64,000 nucleotides of DNA from Halorubellus sp. JP-L1 (GCF_011440375.1 NZ_JAAOIR010000003.1:305394-369393), one strand, 5' to 3'. Positions 36,115 through 46,701 are shown, counted from the first letter of the stretch. Translations and numbers: made by a program. The notes: generated from the sequence alone by a model not told the origin.

Positions 36115-36386
36115 ACCCGCCACTATAATGAGAATGTCGATAGGCGGTATTTTGTTGCCGTTCCCGCTCGAGTGGGTCAGAGCCATCGAGACAACGTCTC
36201 GTTCGCGCCGAGAGACGGTGGTGCTCTACCGATGAGTAAGACTCTTAGAAGTCGACTCCCCGAAAGCGGCTGGCATCTGGCCGATTCCCGGCTGCAATCT
36301 AGACAGAGCCGCCCGAGCGGCCGCCTCCCCGGCAGTCGACGGGGGAAGCGAGGCAGCTATCAGTTCCGATCAGCAGGTGAACAGCG
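36115..36386. other. 272-bp intergenic region
   Basis: No gene seen; leads into the ion-channel gene. Confidence 0.45.
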
Positions 36387-37388
36387 ATGGACCTAATACT
36401 TCTCGCAATCGGCGTCCTCCTCCTCGCCAGTGTCGTCATCGATCTCCTCTGGACGACGCTCTGGGTCGAGGGAGGCGCCGGACCGCTGACCTCGCTGTTG
36501 ATGGCATGGATCTGGGGTACATTACGACGGTTGGGGGGGAGCGATTCACGAGTCCTTACTCTCTCGGGCCCAGTGATTCTCGTCGGTAGCCTGGCGACGT
36601 GGATCGGACTGCTCTGGGGTGGGTGGACGTTCGTTTTCGCCAGCGGAGAGAGTTCGATCATCGATACCCTGAACCGAGATCCCGTCTCCTGGTCTGATTG
36701 GGTGTATTTCGCTGGGTACACGATCTTCACGTTAGGGAACGGGGATTTCGTCCCGCAAGAGGGATTCTGGCAGATCATGACGACTCTTACGACGGCGAGC
36801 GGGATGCTCTTCGTTACGCTCAGTGTCACCTACGTTCTCAACGTGCTGAGTGCCGTGACGCAGAAACGGTCGTTCGCCAGTGGCGTGAGCGGACTCGGTT
36901 CGAACGGGGCGGGGATTCTATGTACGAGCTGGAACGGTGAGGAACTCGAGGGGCTTGCGTTACCCCTGAACACCTTCACTACCCAACTGAACGCGCTGAC
37001 GTCGAATCACAAGGCCTACCCGATCCTCCATTACTTCCACAGCAAACAAGCTGGGCAATCACCGACGGTGAGCGTCGCCATCTTCGACGAAACATTGTCA
37101 CTTCTCCAGTTCGGGCTATCCGAACGCTCCCACCCGAGCAACACCATCCTTCGAAACGCCCGTTCGAGCGTCGAGGGCTACCTAAACACGCTCCAGAGTT
37201 CGTTCATCGAGCCAGCCGATCGCTCTCCACCGCCACCATCCCTCGATACACTTCGAGAACGGGAACTTCCGACTGTCTCTGATGAGGAGTTTATCACAGC
37301 GCTCGCGGACATGGAGGAGCGGCGGCGAACACTACTCGGTCTCGTCGAGTCCGACGAACGAGAATGGCCCTCACCGGACGATGAGTGA
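36387..37388 (+). CDS. Two-TM potassium channel-like protein with soluble C-terminal domain
   Basis: 333 aa. TM segments at about 4-24 and 62-84, a pore loop with selectivity filter [10 protein letters not shown] at 112-121 (variant of TxGYGD, with Asn in place of Tyr), then a helix at 129-150. The C-terminal 180 residues are cytoplasmic with no TrkA-like domain recognised. Family: ion channel 2. The Gly-Asn-Gly-Asp filter makes K+ selectivity uncertain. Confidence 0.85.
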   Translation: MDLILLAIGVLLLASVVIDLLWTTLWVEGGAGPLTSLLMAWIWGTLRRLGGSDSRVLTLSGPVILVGSLATWIGLLWGGWTFVFASGESSIIDTLNRDPVSWSDWVYFAGYTIFTLGNGDFVPQEGFWQIMTTLTTASGMLFVTLSVTYVLNVLSAVTQKRSFASGVSGLGSNGAGILCTSWNGEELEGLALPLNTFTTQLNALTSNHKAYPILHYFHSKQAGQSPTVSVAIFDETLSLLQFGLSERSHPSNTILRNARSSVEGYLNTLQSSFIEPADRSPPPPSLDTLRERELPTVSDEEFITALADMEERRRTLLGLVESDEREWPSPDDE

Positions 37389-37486
37389 GGACGTATTGTC
37401 GATCGCGTCGCAACACATTGGATTCGGTTCGACAGAATCAGAACCGCCCACACACCCAACTTCCCCCAAATCAAACTAGTCAAGTC

Positions 37487-39802
37487 ATGGACGACCACGA
37501 TCGGTCGAAAGACACGGGTACATCGTCGGAGCAGCCACCCGAGTATGGGGACAACGAGGATGATAGGTCGGGGAGTGAAGCCGGGCCCGACGAGGAGGTC
37601 TCCCGGACCGAACAGTCACTGGTTGCAGAGGAAGCCACGGGCGCAGACGAAGCCGAGCAGGGATCGCACGAACGCTCTGGGCACCAGATGGATGACGAAG
37701 ATAATGGACACGATCACGGTGACCACGGTGGAATGCACGAAGGGCACGAGCAGATGTTCCGTCGGCGCTTCTTCGTCTCGACGCTCCTGTCGATTCCCGT
37801 CCTCCTGTACAGCGAAGCGCTACAGGGGTGGCTCGGCTTCTCGGTCCCGACGTTTCCGGGCAGCGAGTGGATCAACCCCGTCTTCGCGATAATCGTCTTT
37901 GCGTACGGTGGGGTTCCGTTCCTCCAGATGGCGGTGCCGGAACTGAAAGACCGGGCGCCGGGGATGATGACGCTCATCTCGATGGCGATCGTCGTCGCGT
38001 TCGTCTACAGCCTCGCCAGCGTGATCTTCCCGACGGAGTCGGCGTTCTTCTGGGAGCTCGTCACCCTCATCGACATCATGCTACTCGGGCACTGGATCGA
38101 GATGCGGTCGGTGCGGCGGGCCTCGAGTGCAGTCGACGAACTCGCGAAGCTCATGCCCGACACGGCCGAGCGGATCACCGACGACGGCGAGACCGAGGAA
38201 GTTCCAGTGAGCGACCTGACGGAAGACGACCTCGTGCTGGTTCGGCCGGGCGCGAGCGTGCCCGCCGACGGCGTCGTCGACGAGGGAGATTCGGACGTCA
38301 ACGAATCGATGATCACCGGGGAATCGAAACCCGTCTCGAAGGAGCCCGGCGACGAGGTCATCGGCGGGACGATCAACGGCGACGGCAGTCTCCGCGTTCG
38401 CGTCGGTGCGACGGGCGAGGAGACGACGCTCGCGGGCATCATGCGTCTGGTCGAAGACGCTCAGCAGAGCAAGTCCCAGACGCAGGTGCTGGCCGACCGC
38501 GCTGCCGGCTGGCTGTTCTACGTTGCGCTCGGAGCGGCGGTCGTGACGGCCATCGCGTGGACGGTCGCGGTGTCGTTCGACGCGACAGTCATCGAGCGCG
38601 TCGTCACAGTTCTCGTCATCGCGTGCCCGCACGCGCTCGGGCTCGCGATCCCACTCGTCGTCGCAATCAACACGTCACTCGCGGCCCGGAACGGTATGCT
38701 CGTCCGCGACCGCATCGCGATGGAGGACGCACGGAACCTGGACGCGATCATCTTCGACAAGACGGGAACGCTCACCGAGGGCGAGCACGGCGTCGTCGAC
38801 ATGGCGACCGTCGACGGTGTCGACGAGGACGACGCGCTCGCGCTGGCGGCGGCCGTCGAGAGCGACTCCGAACACATGATCGCGCGAGCCATCCGCGAGG
38901 CCGCCGACGACCGAGACCTCACCCCGCCCGACGCGACCGACTTCGAGGCGATCAAAGGCAGGGGCGTCCGCGCGAACGTCGAGGGAAGCGAGGTGTACGT
39001 CGGCGGCCCGAATCTGCTGACTCAGCTCGAGAGCGAGGTCCCCGATCACCTCCAGCGCTTCGCGGACGAAGCCGGCCAGAACGCACAGACCGTGGTGTAT
39101 CTCGTTCGCGAGGGCGAGCGGAGCGAGCCCTCGGAGAGAGCGAGCGGCGAAGCCGAGAGCCGCGGGAGCGAACTGGTTGCCGCGTTCGCGATGGCCGACG
39201 TAATCCGAGAGGAGAGCTACCGCGTCGTCGACGCCCTCCACGGCCTCGGGGTCGAGGTGGCGATGCTCACCGGTGACTCCCAAGACGTCGCTGATGCAGT
39301 AGCCAGCGAACTGGGCATCGACACGGTGTTCGCGGAGGTCCTCCCCGAGGACAAGGACGAGAAAGTGCAGGAGCTGCAGGACCAGGGGAAGCTCGTGGGG
39401 ATGGTCGGCGACGGCGTGAACGACGCGCCCGCGTTGACGCGAGCCGACGTCGGCATCGCGATCGGGAGCGGGACGGACGTCGCGGTCCAGTCGGCGGACG
39501 TCATCCTCGTCCAGAACAACCCGCTGGACGTGGTTCGGCTCGTGAAGCTCAGCAAGGCGAGCTACCGGAAGATGCAGGAGAACATCGTCTGGGCGGCCGG
39601 CTACAACGTCTTCGCCATCCCGCTCGCCGCGGGCGTTCTCGCCCCGATCGGGGTCCTCCTGTCGCCAGCAGTCGGCGCGCTCCTGATGTCACTGAGCACG
39701 GTCATCGTCGCGATCAACGCCCAGCTGCTCCGCCGCACCGATCTCACCGTCCCCGACCTCCCGACGATGTCCGCTTCGGGCCGTGCGCAGCCATCGGACT
39801 AG
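37487..39802 (+). CDS. CopB-type P1B-3 copper ATPase
   Basis: 771 aa from the ATG at 37487 ([11 protein letters not shown]); longer in-frame GTG starts would add basic, non-haloarchaeal residues. An acidic leader ends in a His-rich stretch ([15 protein letters not shown], 75-89). Then TGES 278-281, the CPH motif 381-383 ([11 protein letters not shown]) and DKTGT 425-429. CPH with a His-rich N-terminus and no CxxC defines P1B-3 (CopB), which exports Cu2+ or Cu+ or Ag+. A short low-complexity insert ([20 protein letters not shown], about 543-562) sits in the nucleotide-binding domain. No cofactor chaperone nearby. Confidence 0.93.
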   Translation: MDDHDRSKDTGTSSEQPPEYGDNEDDRSGSEAGPDEEVSRTEQSLVAEEATGADEAEQGSHERSGHQMDDEDNGHDHGDHGGMHEGHEQMFRRRFFVSTLLSIPVLLYSEALQGWLGFSVPTFPGSEWINPVFAIIVFAYGGVPFLQMAVPELKDRAPGMMTLISMAIVVAFVYSLASVIFPTESAFFWELVTLIDIMLLGHWIEMRSVRRASSAVDELAKLMPDTAERITDDGETEEVPVSDLTEDDLVLVRPGASVPADGVVDEGDSDVNESMITGESKPVSKEPGDEVIGGTINGDGSLRVRVGATGEETTLAGIMRLVEDAQQSKSQTQVLADRAAGWLFYVALGAAVVTAIAWTVAVSFDATVIERVVTVLVIACPHALGLAIPLVVAINTSLAARNGMLVRDRIAMEDARNLDAIIFDKTGTLTEGEHGVVDMATVDGVDEDDALALAAAVESDSEHMIARAIREAADDRDLTPPDATDFEAIKGRGVRANVEGSEVYVGGPNLLTQLESEVPDHLQRFADEAGQNAQTVVYLVREGERSEPSERASGEAESRGSELVAAFAMADVIREESYRVVDALHGLGVEVAMLTGDSQDVADAVASELGIDTVFAEVLPEDKDEKVQELQDQGKLVGMVGDGVNDAPALTRADVGIAIGSGTDVAVQSADVILVQNNPLDVVRLVKLSKASYRKMQENIVWAAGYNVFAIPLAAGVLAPIGVLLSPAVGALLMSLSTVIVAINAQLLRRTDLTVPDLPTMSASGRAQPSD

Positions 39803-40755
39803 CCTGTCGTCGTCTGGAACGCGTCATCTCGGACGACGAGTATCGCCCAGTACACGTCGCCCTGGTACCGCACAAGGTATCTGCCGCTCAGATCTTCGCC
39901 GCCGTCCTCGTCGAGCCCGCGGGCCTGTTCGTGGCCTCGGAACCGGTCGACGAACGCCACGAAGGCGTCCGACGGCGTCTCGTCGGGACCCACGACGAAT
40001 CGACCGTCTTCGCTCGCCGTCTCGACGATGTCTCGCTGGGCGTCCGAAAGCCCGGCGAGTTCGAACGCGAACCGCTCGCGCATCCGCCGGCCGTACTCGG
40101 CGGCCGTCGCCACCTGGTTGGCGGTATATCGATAGGTATTGAGCGTCGTATCGTAGGCGTCGTCGACGACCCATTCGGCTTCAGCGCCGTCGTCCCAGGT
40201 GACGTACGAGTACTCCGACTCGGGAACGAGGACGGACTGCTCGCGCTCGGCGTCAGTGTAGAGGAACGTCGTCCCGATGCCGACCGGGTCGCCATCGGCG
40301 AGCCCGCGAGCAGCGAATTGGGCTCTGTCGACCGCGGGCAGGTCAGCGAACCGAATTGCTGCTGCCTCGTTCACCGAGTCCGTGACGACGTCCACTTTCA
40401 CGGAGTAACTGGTCGCGGGCGTCTCCTCGATCACCGCCCGTGAGAGCTCGTAGACGCCATCTCGGTACGCGATGTGTCGCCCGTCGGGTAGTGGCGGCCG
40501 CGTCGCCTCCGTGGTGGCGCCGTCGTCGAGGATCCGATCGAACAACTGGGCGGTCTCGTCGTCGCCTTCGGCGGGCCGAACCGTATAGAGCACCTTCGAC
40601 GGGAGCTCCGCGTCGGGTATCGTCGACAGTTCGAACCGCGCCGTCGGGACCTCCGCGACGGCGTTGCTTCCAGTCAATCCGCCTGAACTGAGGCAGCCAG
40701 CGGCGAACGCGGGAACGGACGTAGCGGCGGCCGAGAGGAGGGCACGGCGGCGCAT
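39799..40755 (-). CDS. Secreted lipoprotein, unknown
   Basis: 318 aa from the ATG at 40753-40755 ([26 protein letters not shown]). A Tat-like RRR motif plus lipobox AAGC shows export and lipidation. The rest is a soluble domain with several beta strands ([35 protein letters not shown]). Overlaps the end of the CopB gene by 4 bases on the opposite strand (convergent). No family recognised. Confidence 0.8.
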   Translation of the reverse strand: MRRRALLSAAATSVPAFAAGCLSSGGLTGSNAVAEVPTARFELSTIPDAELPSKVLYTVRPAEGDDETAQLFDRILDDGATTEATRPPLPDGRHIAYRDGVYELSRAVIEETPATSYSVKVDVVTDSVNEAAAIRFADLPAVDRAQFAARGLADGDPVGIGTTFLYTDAEREQSVLVPESEYSYVTWDDGAEAEWVVDDAYDTTLNTYRYTANQVATAAEYGRRMRERFAFELAGLSDAQRDIVETASEDGRFVVGPDETPSDAFVAFVDRFRGHEQARGLDEDGGEDLSGRYLVRYQGDVYWAILVVRDDAFQTTTG

Positions 40756-40893
40756 GACCGACACCTCTCGGAGACGCTCGAAAAGCTTTGTGTCGGGTCG
40801 GTCGGCCGCGCAAGTGCGGATGGTGACTCGACCAGGGACTGGAGCCCATCGAGCAATCCGTGGACCTCCCGCGTGCCGGGAATCGAAAACCGG

Positions 40894-40900
40894 GTTTATG
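40894..40900 (+). promoter_or_regulatory. Putative TATA element for UspA gene
   Basis: GTTTATG centred about 28 bases before the ATG at 40925. Confidence 0.45.
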
Positions 40901-40924
40901 TTCCGGTCCCGTGAAGGGAGACAC

Positions 40925-41374
40925 ATGTACGACCGAATCCTCCTTTCGACGGACGGGACGGCCGCATCCGAACGCGCCGAAGCGCACGCACTCGACCTCG
41001 CAGCCGCGCACGACGCGGTCCTCCACGTCCTCTACGTCGTCGACGAGGACGTCGTGACGGCGTACAGTGGCGACGAGTACGTCGACGCAGCCGAAGGCCC
41101 CGAGCACGGCCTCGAAGAACGCGGCGAAGACGTGCTCTCGGAACTCCGCCGCCGGGCATCGGACGCCGGCGTCGCCGTCGAGACGGCGATGCACCACGGT
41201 CGCCCCGCCGAGACCATCGTGGCGTACGCCGACGACCACGACGCGGACCTGCTCGTCCTCGGCACCAAGCGGCGACCCGACGAGTACCGGGCGTTGCTCG
41301 GGAGCGTCACCGACCGCGTCCTCCGCCTGACGACCCGTCCGGCGACCGTCGTGAAGACCGAAGTCGAAGCGTGA
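40925..41374 (+). CDS. Universal stress protein (UspA family)
   Basis: 149 aa, typical length. Begins MYDRILLSTDGTAASERA, with the conserved early Asp for nucleotide binding (STDGT) and HDADLLVLGTKRRP then GSVTDRVLRLTTRPATVV, the ATP-binding Gx2Gx9G(S/T)-like tail in altered form. Cytoplasmic stress protein. Divergent from the lipoprotein gene. Confidence 0.92.
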   Translation: MYDRILLSTDGTAASERAEAHALDLAAAHDAVLHVLYVVDEDVVTAYSGDEYVDAAEGPEHGLEERGEDVLSELRRRASDAGVAVETAMHHGRPAETIVAYADDHDADLLVLGTKRRPDEYRALLGSVTDRVLRLTTRPATVVKTEVEA

Positions 41375-41421
41375 CGGCGACCGCGGCGTGACCGCCAGGG
41401 CGCCCCGTCCTGGCTCCGCGT

Positions 41422-42192
41422 CTAGCGCGCGGTGTAGCCGCCGTCGACGACGAGCGTGTGTCCGTTGACGTACCTGGCCCCGTCGGACGCGAGGTAGACC
41501 GCCGCGTGCCCGACGTCTTCCGGTTCGCCGAAGAACGGCGCCGGTATCGCGTCGTCCAGTTCGGGGCCTTGCTCGGGGTCGGCGATCTTGTCTTCGGTCA
41601 TGCTCGTCCTGACCACGCCCGGTGCGATGGCGTTGACAGTGATCCCGTCGTCGGCGTAGTCGAGCGCGAGCTGACGCGTGAGGTTCACGATGGCGCCCTT
41701 GGTCGCGCAGTACGCGGCGGCTTCCTCGCGGCCGACGAGCCCGAGTTGCGAGGCGACGTTGATGATGCGACCGTGGTCGCCGTCGGACAGCTCGGGGACT
41801 GCGTGCTGGAGGACGTGATAGATGCCGTCGACGTTCACGTCGAACGTTCGATTCCAGTCGGCGGCCGGCGTGTCTGCGACCGTGCCCTTCGGGAAGACGC
41901 CGGCGACGTTCGCGACGACGTCGAGCGCGCCGAGTGCGTCGACGGACCGCTCGACGAGCGCCTCGGCGTCCGAGGGGTCCGCGACGTCGGTCTCGACGAA
42001 CGCGCCGCGTCGACCGCGTTCGCGGACGAGTTCGTGCGTCGGCTCGGTGGCGTCGGCGTCCTTCGGGTTGCGCTGGAGGTCGCCGACGACGACGTCGGCG
42101 CCGGCGTCCGCGAACGCGAGCGCGATCCCGCGACCGATCCCGGACGCGCCACCGGTCACGAGCGCGGCTTTGCCGTCGAGCGCGACACTCAT
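41422..42192 (-). CDS. Short-chain dehydrogenase/reductase (SDR)
   Basis: 256 aa. Cofactor motif TGGASGIGRG near residue 14, NVAGVFP, Ser in INVASQLG and the YCATK active site (YxxxK) near residue 160. C-terminal PEDVGHAAVYLASDGARYVNG is standard for classical SDRs. NAD(P)-dependent oxidoreductase; substrate unknown. The ATG overlaps the stop of the amidohydrolase gene by 4 bases, so they act in one pathway. Confidence 0.93.
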   Translation of the reverse strand: MSVALDGKAALVTGGASGIGRGIALAFADAGADVVVGDLQRNPKDADATEPTHELVRERGRRGAFVETDVADPSDAEALVERSVDALGALDVVANVAGVFPKGTVADTPAADWNRTFDVNVDGIYHVLQHAVPELSDGDHGRIINVASQLGLVGREEAAAYCATKGAIVNLTRQLALDYADDGITVNAIAPGVVRTSMTEDKIADPEQGPELDDAIPAPFFGEPEDVGHAAVYLASDGARYVNGHTLVVDGGYTAR

Positions 42193-43127
42193 AGATTGGT
42201 GAGGAGTCTCTCGGCGTTGTCGTGGAGGACTGCGTCGGCGTCGTCCGGGGCGACGGTCTCGACCGTGTCGACGAACGACGAGAGTTCGGCGTCGTCCCTC
42301 GGTTCGAACGGATAGTCCGTCGCGAACAGGACGTTCGATGCCGGGACGGCGTCGAGCGCGTTCCGGAGCGGGGCTTCGTACCCGAAGAACCCCGAGCTGT
42401 CGAGGTAGATGCGGTCGCGGAGCTGCTCGAGGAACGCGTCGTAGGGCTTGACGCGTTCCTGGCCGGGCCAGCGGCCGTCGTCGAGCTGGATGTGGATGCG
42501 GCCGAGCATGCTGGCGATGTTGCCGCCGAGGTGGTGGTAGACGAGGTCGAGGTCGGGGTGACGGTCGAGGACGCCTTCGTGGATGACTTTGCTGATGCTT
42601 TCCGAGAGTGCGGCTTCGCGCCCGAAGATGGCGTTCAGTTTCCAGTCGTCGGATAGCGCGTCGGGATGCAGGGACTCGTGGAGCTTCGGGTGGACGAGTA
42701 TCGGTGCATCTCGGGCTTCGGCGACGTCGAACACCGCTTCGAGGGCGTCGTCGGTGAGTTCGACGCCGTTCGTCTTCGTCTCGAGCGCGCCGCCGTTGTA
42801 GCCGGCGTCGAGCGCGCGCTCGAACTCTCGGGCGGCGGCGTCGCCGCCTGCGCTCACGGGGATCGCTGCGAGTCCGTAGAACGCTTCGTGCGCGTCGACG
42901 ATGTCGAGGAGTGCGTCGTTCGCGGTGGCGACGGCGTCGGCGTCCTCGTGACCCATGTAGTAGGGCTGGGAGAGTGCGGCGTGGCTGATGCCCGCGGCCG
43001 CGTACGTCTCGAGGAGGTGGTCCGGGTCGTGCAGCATCGGGCCGATGACGTCGCGGACCGGGCCGTTGTCGATCGGTTCTGGGAAGGTGTCGAGGGGGAA
43101 GAGATGTGCCCCGAAGTCAATTGCCAT
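42189..43127 (-). CDS. Amidohydrolase-2 family metal-dependent hydrolase/decarboxylase
   Basis: 312 aa starting MAIDFGAHLFPLDTF. TIM-barrel of the ACMSD/amidohydrolase-2 type: N-terminal FGAHLFP in place of the usual HxH, ILVHPKLHESLHP, LDLVYHHLGGNIASMLGR, and LFATDYPFEP with the metal-binding Asp. The first metal motif is changed (one His), which should alter or abolish one metal site. Likely decarboxylase or hydrolase in a ring catabolic pathway with the downstream SDR. Confidence 0.9.
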   Translation of the reverse strand: MAIDFGAHLFPLDTFPEPIDNGPVRDVIGPMLHDPDHLLETYAAAGISHAALSQPYYMGHEDADAVATANDALLDIVDAHEAFYGLAAIPVSAGGDAAAREFERALDAGYNGGALETKTNGVELTDDALEAVFDVAEARDAPILVHPKLHESLHPDALSDDWKLNAIFGREAALSESISKVIHEGVLDRHPDLDLVYHHLGGNIASMLGRIHIQLDDGRWPGQERVKPYDAFLEQLRDRIYLDSSGFFGYEAPLRNALDAVPASNVLFATDYPFEPRDDAELSSFVDTVETVAPDDADAVLHDNAERLLTNL

Positions 43128-43142
43128 GTGATCTCACGTACC

Positions 43143-43153
43143 GTATGGCATAC
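43143..43153. promoter_or_regulatory. Palindrome GTATG-G-CATAC in front of the amidohydrolase gene
   Basis: Perfect 5-bp inverted repeat around one base, 16-26 bases upstream of the ATG at 43127, between it and an AT-rich box (CAATTTAACT, 43170-43180). Candidate operator. Confidence 0.4.
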
Positions 43154-43244
43154 CTACACGCATACGCCTTCAATTTAACTATCCGAAATAGAAGAGTTGT
43201 GAATGTACGATACTGGGCGTGGGTCGCGTTCGGCGTAGATTATC

Positions 43245-44594
43245 TCATTCCCGAGGAACGAACTCGCCGTAGCCGGGTTCTCCGACGACCTCGCCGTCGC
43301 GGACCACCGGCGTGCCACGGACGAGCGTCGTTTCGGGGACGCCCTGGACGGTGTAGCCGTCGAACGGCGTCCACCCACACTTTGCGACGACGTCCTCGTT
43401 TCGAAGCGTCTGCTCGCGGTCCATGTCCACGACGACGAGGTCGGCGTCGCTCCCGACGCGGAGCGCGCCCTTCCTCGGGTAGAGGTCCAGGATCTTCGCC
43501 GGGTTCGTCGCGAACACCTCGACGATCCGCTCGAGACTCACCTTGCCTTCACTGACGCCGTTCAGCAGCAGCGGGAGCACCGTCTCGACGCCCGGGATAC
43601 CGAACGGCGCGTCGAACACGTTCTCCTCGCCCTCGGCCTTCTGCTCCAGCGTCGACGGTGCGTGGTCCGCGTTCACCATGTCGATCTCGCCGTTCGCGAG
43701 CCGGTTCCACATCTCCGCGCGGTCGCTCTCCTCGCGCGCCGGCGGCGTGAACATCGTGTACGGCGCGTCCTCCACGACGTCCTCCCGGGTGAGGTAAAAG
43801 TACTGCGGGCACGTCTCCGCGTACACCTCGACTCCCTGCGATTTCGCGTGGTTCACCTGGTCGATCAACTCGGGATGCGTGAGGTGCGCGAACCAGAACG
43901 GGACGCCGGTCTGTTTCGCGATCTGGAGCGTCGTCGACACGGCCACCTGTTCGGCGTCCTTCGACCGCCACTCGGGGATGATCGAGCCGTCCGTCCGCCC
44001 CTCGGCCTTGATCCGCTCCTCGTTCCGGTTCAGCATCAGTTCGTCCTCCGGATGAACCATGCTGATGCCGCCGACGCGTTCGATCTCCTCGTAGAGGTCG
44101 TGCATGTCCGCGCTCTTGAGCGCCGGCACGCCGTGGACTTCGCACGTGAAGCTCTTGTACGCGAGCGTCCCGACGTCCTCGAGGCCCGCGATCTCGTCGA
44201 CGTTGTCGGGGTGGCCGCCCGCGAGCAGACCGAAGTCGACGCGGGCGCGCTCCGAGAGGTACTCGCGCTTGTCCGTGAGGATGTCCGCGGTGAGCACAGT
44301 CGGGTCCGTGCGGTGATGTTCGCCGACGGTCGTGATGCCGCCGGCGGCAGCGGCCGCGGTGCCCGTCGGGAAGTCCTCGCGTTCCGTATCGCCCGGGTCC
44401 ATCATGTGGACGTGCGGGTCGACGCCGCCGGGCAGCACGTGCTTGCCCGCTGCGTCGACGACGGTCTCCGCCTCGAAGTCTCGTTCGGGGGAGAGTATCG
44501 CTGCGATCGTGCCGTCGTCGATTGCGACGTCGGCACGGACCGTGTCTGTGTCCGTGACGACCGTTCCACCCGCGATGACCGTATCGTAGGACAT
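43245..44594 (-). CDS. Cyclic amidohydrolase (dihydropyrimidinase/hydantoinase/allantoinase/dihydroorotase-like)
   Basis: 449 aa from the ATG at 44592-44594 (MSYDTVIAGGT). The binuclear metal site is complete: HVHMMDPG (HxH), the carbamylated Lys in LAYKSFTCEVHG, His in SMVHPEDE, His in FAHLTHPE, and Asp in MVNADHAPS. Opens cyclic amides (hydantoins, dihydropyrimidines, allantoin). A TATA-like box (CTAAAATGG on the minus strand, 44616-44625) fits the start. Together with the isochorismatase-family amidase and creatinase-like protein it points to cyclic amide breakdown. Confidence 0.92.
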   Translation of the reverse strand: MSYDTVIAGGTVVTDTDTVRADVAIDDGTIAAILSPERDFEAETVVDAAGKHVLPGGVDPHVHMMDPGDTEREDFPTGTAAAAAGGITTVGEHHRTDPTVLTADILTDKREYLSERARVDFGLLAGGHPDNVDEIAGLEDVGTLAYKSFTCEVHGVPALKSADMHDLYEEIERVGGISMVHPEDELMLNRNEERIKAEGRTDGSIIPEWRSKDAEQVAVSTTLQIAKQTGVPFWFAHLTHPELIDQVNHAKSQGVEVYAETCPQYFYLTREDVVEDAPYTMFTPPAREESDRAEMWNRLANGEIDMVNADHAPSTLEQKAEGEENVFDAPFGIPGVETVLPLLLNGVSEGKVSLERIVEVFATNPAKILDLYPRKGALRVGSDADLVVVDMDREQTLRNEDVVAKCGWTPFDGYTVQGVPETTLVRGTPVVRDGEVVGEPGYGEFVPRE

Positions 44595-44730
44595 ACCCGA
44601 ACATCGACGCACCACCATTTTAGGTTTTCTACGAGATTCAACTCTACGGGACGGAATAAAACCTGAAAGTCCCAGATGGTTCGGAAATGTCCCCCGATTC
44701 TTCCGTCCGTGTAGATAGAAGCGGTTAGAC

Positions 44731-44735
44731 TTATT
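44731..44735 (+). promoter_or_regulatory. Putative TATA element for asparaginase gene
   Basis: TTATT 25-29 bases before the GTG start at 44760, consistent with a leaderless transcript. Confidence 0.45.
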
Positions 44736-44759
44736 GTCCACGAGGCCGACCACGCACCC

Positions 44760-45725
44760 GTGTCAATCGTTGTCGTTTCGACAGGCGGTACCATCGCATC
44801 GACCGAGGACGCGGGCGGCGACGCCAGCCCGGACCTCACCGGCGAGGACCTCGTCGCGGCCGTCCCCGGACTCGACGAGATAGCGACCATCGAGACTCGC
44901 GACTTCGCGAACGTCCCGAGCCCGCACTTCACCGTCGACCAGATGGGCGACCTCGCGGCGTTCGTCGAGGACCTCGACGCCGACCCTGACGTCGACGGGA
45001 TCGTCGTCACCCAGGGGACCGACATCCTCGAGGAGACCGCGTACTTCCTCGACCTCTGCTACGATGGCATCGCCCCGGTCGTCGTCACCGGCGCCATGCG
45101 GAACCCGTCGCTCCCCAGCCCGGACGGCCCGATGAACCTCGCGACGAGCGTGCGCGTGGCCGCCGACGGCCGCGCACGAGGCGACGTCCTCGTCGCGTTC
45201 AACGAGCGCGTCCACGCCGCACGCGAGGTCACGAAGACGAACTCGATGAACGTCGACACCTTCCGCACTCCCGAGTTCGGGCCGCTGGCCGTCGCCGACG
45301 AGAGCCGTCTGACGTGGCGACGCGAGTCCATCGACCCCGACCCCGCGTTCGACGTCGACGTGGACGACCTCACGAACGACGTCCACGCCGTCACCGCGAC
45401 CGCGGACATGCCCCCCGCACAGGTCGCCGCCGCCGGCGACGCGGCCGCGCTCTGTCTCGCCGCAACCGGTGCCGGACACATCCCGCCAGCTATCATTCCC
45501 GCACTCGAGTCGCTACGCGACGCCGGCGTCCCACTGATCGCGACCACGCGATGCCCCGAGGGCCGCCTCGCGCGCGAGACCTACGGCTTCCGCGGCAGCG
45601 AAGCCACTCTGCAGGAACTGGACTGTTACTACAGCGACCTCAACCTCCAGAAGACCCGCATCAAGGCCATCGTCGCGCTCGCGGCCGACGCCCTCGACGA
45701 CGCCTTCGACGCACCCGGCAACTAG
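44760..45725 (+). CDS. L-asparaginase-like amidohydrolase
   Basis: 321 aa with a GTG start. The two catalytic segments are present: TGGTIAST near residue 8 (nucleophilic Thr) and VVTQGTDILEE near 82 (Thr-Asp). The Lys in REVTKTNSMNVDTF completes the triad. The absence of a signal peptide indicates a cytoplasmic enzyme. It hydrolyses Asn or a related amide. Divergent from the cyclic amidohydrolase gene. Confidence 0.93.
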   Translation: MSIVVVSTGGTIASTEDAGGDASPDLTGEDLVAAVPGLDEIATIETRDFANVPSPHFTVDQMGDLAAFVEDLDADPDVDGIVVTQGTDILEETAYFLDLCYDGIAPVVVTGAMRNPSLPSPDGPMNLATSVRVAADGRARGDVLVAFNERVHAAREVTKTNSMNVDTFRTPEFGPLAVADESRLTWRRESIDPDPAFDVDVDDLTNDVHAVTATADMPPAQVAAAGDAAALCLAATGAGHIPPAIIPALESLRDAGVPLIATTRCPEGRLARETYGFRGSEATLQELDCYYSDLNLQKTRIKAIVALAADALDDAFDAPGN

Positions 45726-45876
45726 CGACGCCCCGAATACCGCCATCGGTCAGCTATCCCCGTCGGGATCACCGTCTCGACGTCCCGTATCGATATTCTC
45801 CACATCCGTCACGGAAGCCCGACCTCGCAGAAACGCACGGAGTACAGTAGACGGCGAAAACGAGCGGGAACGGCGC

Positions 45877-46701
45877 CTAGACGTCGAGTTCCATGACCGT
45901 CTTGGTCAGGTACTCCTCGAGTTCGTCGAACTTGTCCGTGTGGCGCGTGCTCTCGTCGCGCGGCCGCGGGATGTCCACGTCGACGACCTCGTGGACCTCG
46001 CCCGGTCGCGGCGACAGGACGACGATGCGGTCGGACAACCACACCGCCTCGGAGATGTGGTGCGTGACGAACACGGTCGTCTTCTGGATCTCCTGGTGGA
46101 TGCGCAGGAGCTCCTGGTTCATCTTCCGTCGCGTCAACTCGTCGAGCGCCGCGAACGGCTCGTCCATCAGGAAGATCTCGGGATTGTAGACGAACCCGCG
46201 CGCGAGCGCGACGCGCTGACGCATCCCACCGGAGAGCTCCTGTGGCTGGTGGTCCTCGAACCCCGCGAGCCCGACCGTGTCGAGCATCTTCTCCGCGCGC
46301 TCGCGAGCCTCCTCCTTCGGGGTACTCGTTCCCTTGACCTCGAAGGGGAGGAGGACGTTCTCCATGACCGTCCGCCACGGCAGGAGGACGTCCTCCTGGA
46401 AGAAGAACGAGATGTCGTTGTTCTTCCGCGCCTCCTCCGCGGTCTTCCCGGAGACGTGAATCTCGCCGGCGGTCTGGGGGATGATGTCCGCCAGGCACTT
46501 CAGGAGCGTCGTCTTCCCGCAACCGCTCGGGCCGATGATCGAGACGAACTCGTCGTCGTGAATCTCGAGGTCGATGTCCTTCAGCGCCTGCGTCGGCGCG
46601 TCCGTGTCCATCCCGTAGATCTTGTCGACCGAGTCGATCGAGATCTTCACGTCGCGGTCCTCTCGCAGGACGTCGTTCGTCGCGGCGTCGTCGGTGCTCA
46701 T
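45877..46701 (-). CDS. ABC transporter ATP-binding protein (nitrate/taurine/THI5 class)
   Basis: 274 aa from the ATG at 46699-46701 (MSTDDAATNDV). Walker A GPSGCGKTT, Q-loop FFFQEDVLLPW, signature LSGGMRQR, Walker B IFLMDEPFAALDE and His-switch VTHHISEA are all intact. Most similar to SsuB/TauB/NrtD-type ATPases. The ATG overlaps the permease stop by 4 bases. Confidence 0.95.
   Translation of the reverse strand: MSTDDAATNDVLREDRDVKISIDSVDKIYGMDTDAPTQALKDIDLEIHDDEFVSIIGPSGCGKTTLLKCLADIIPQTAGEIHVSGKTAEEARKNNDISFFFQEDVLLPWRTVMENVLLPFEVKGTSTPKEEARERAEKMLDTVGLAGFEDHQPQELSGGMRQRVALARGFVYNPEIFLMDEPFAALDELTRRKMNQELLRIHQEIQKTTVFVTHHISEAVWLSDRIVVLSPRPGEVHEVVDVDIPRPRDESTRHTDKFDELEEYLTKTVMELDV

Noticed and set aside
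37381..37479. 32-codon ORF between the channel and CopB genes ([11 protein letters not shown])
   Set aside because: Very short, with no conserved feature or repeat; its overlap with the channel stop may be chance.
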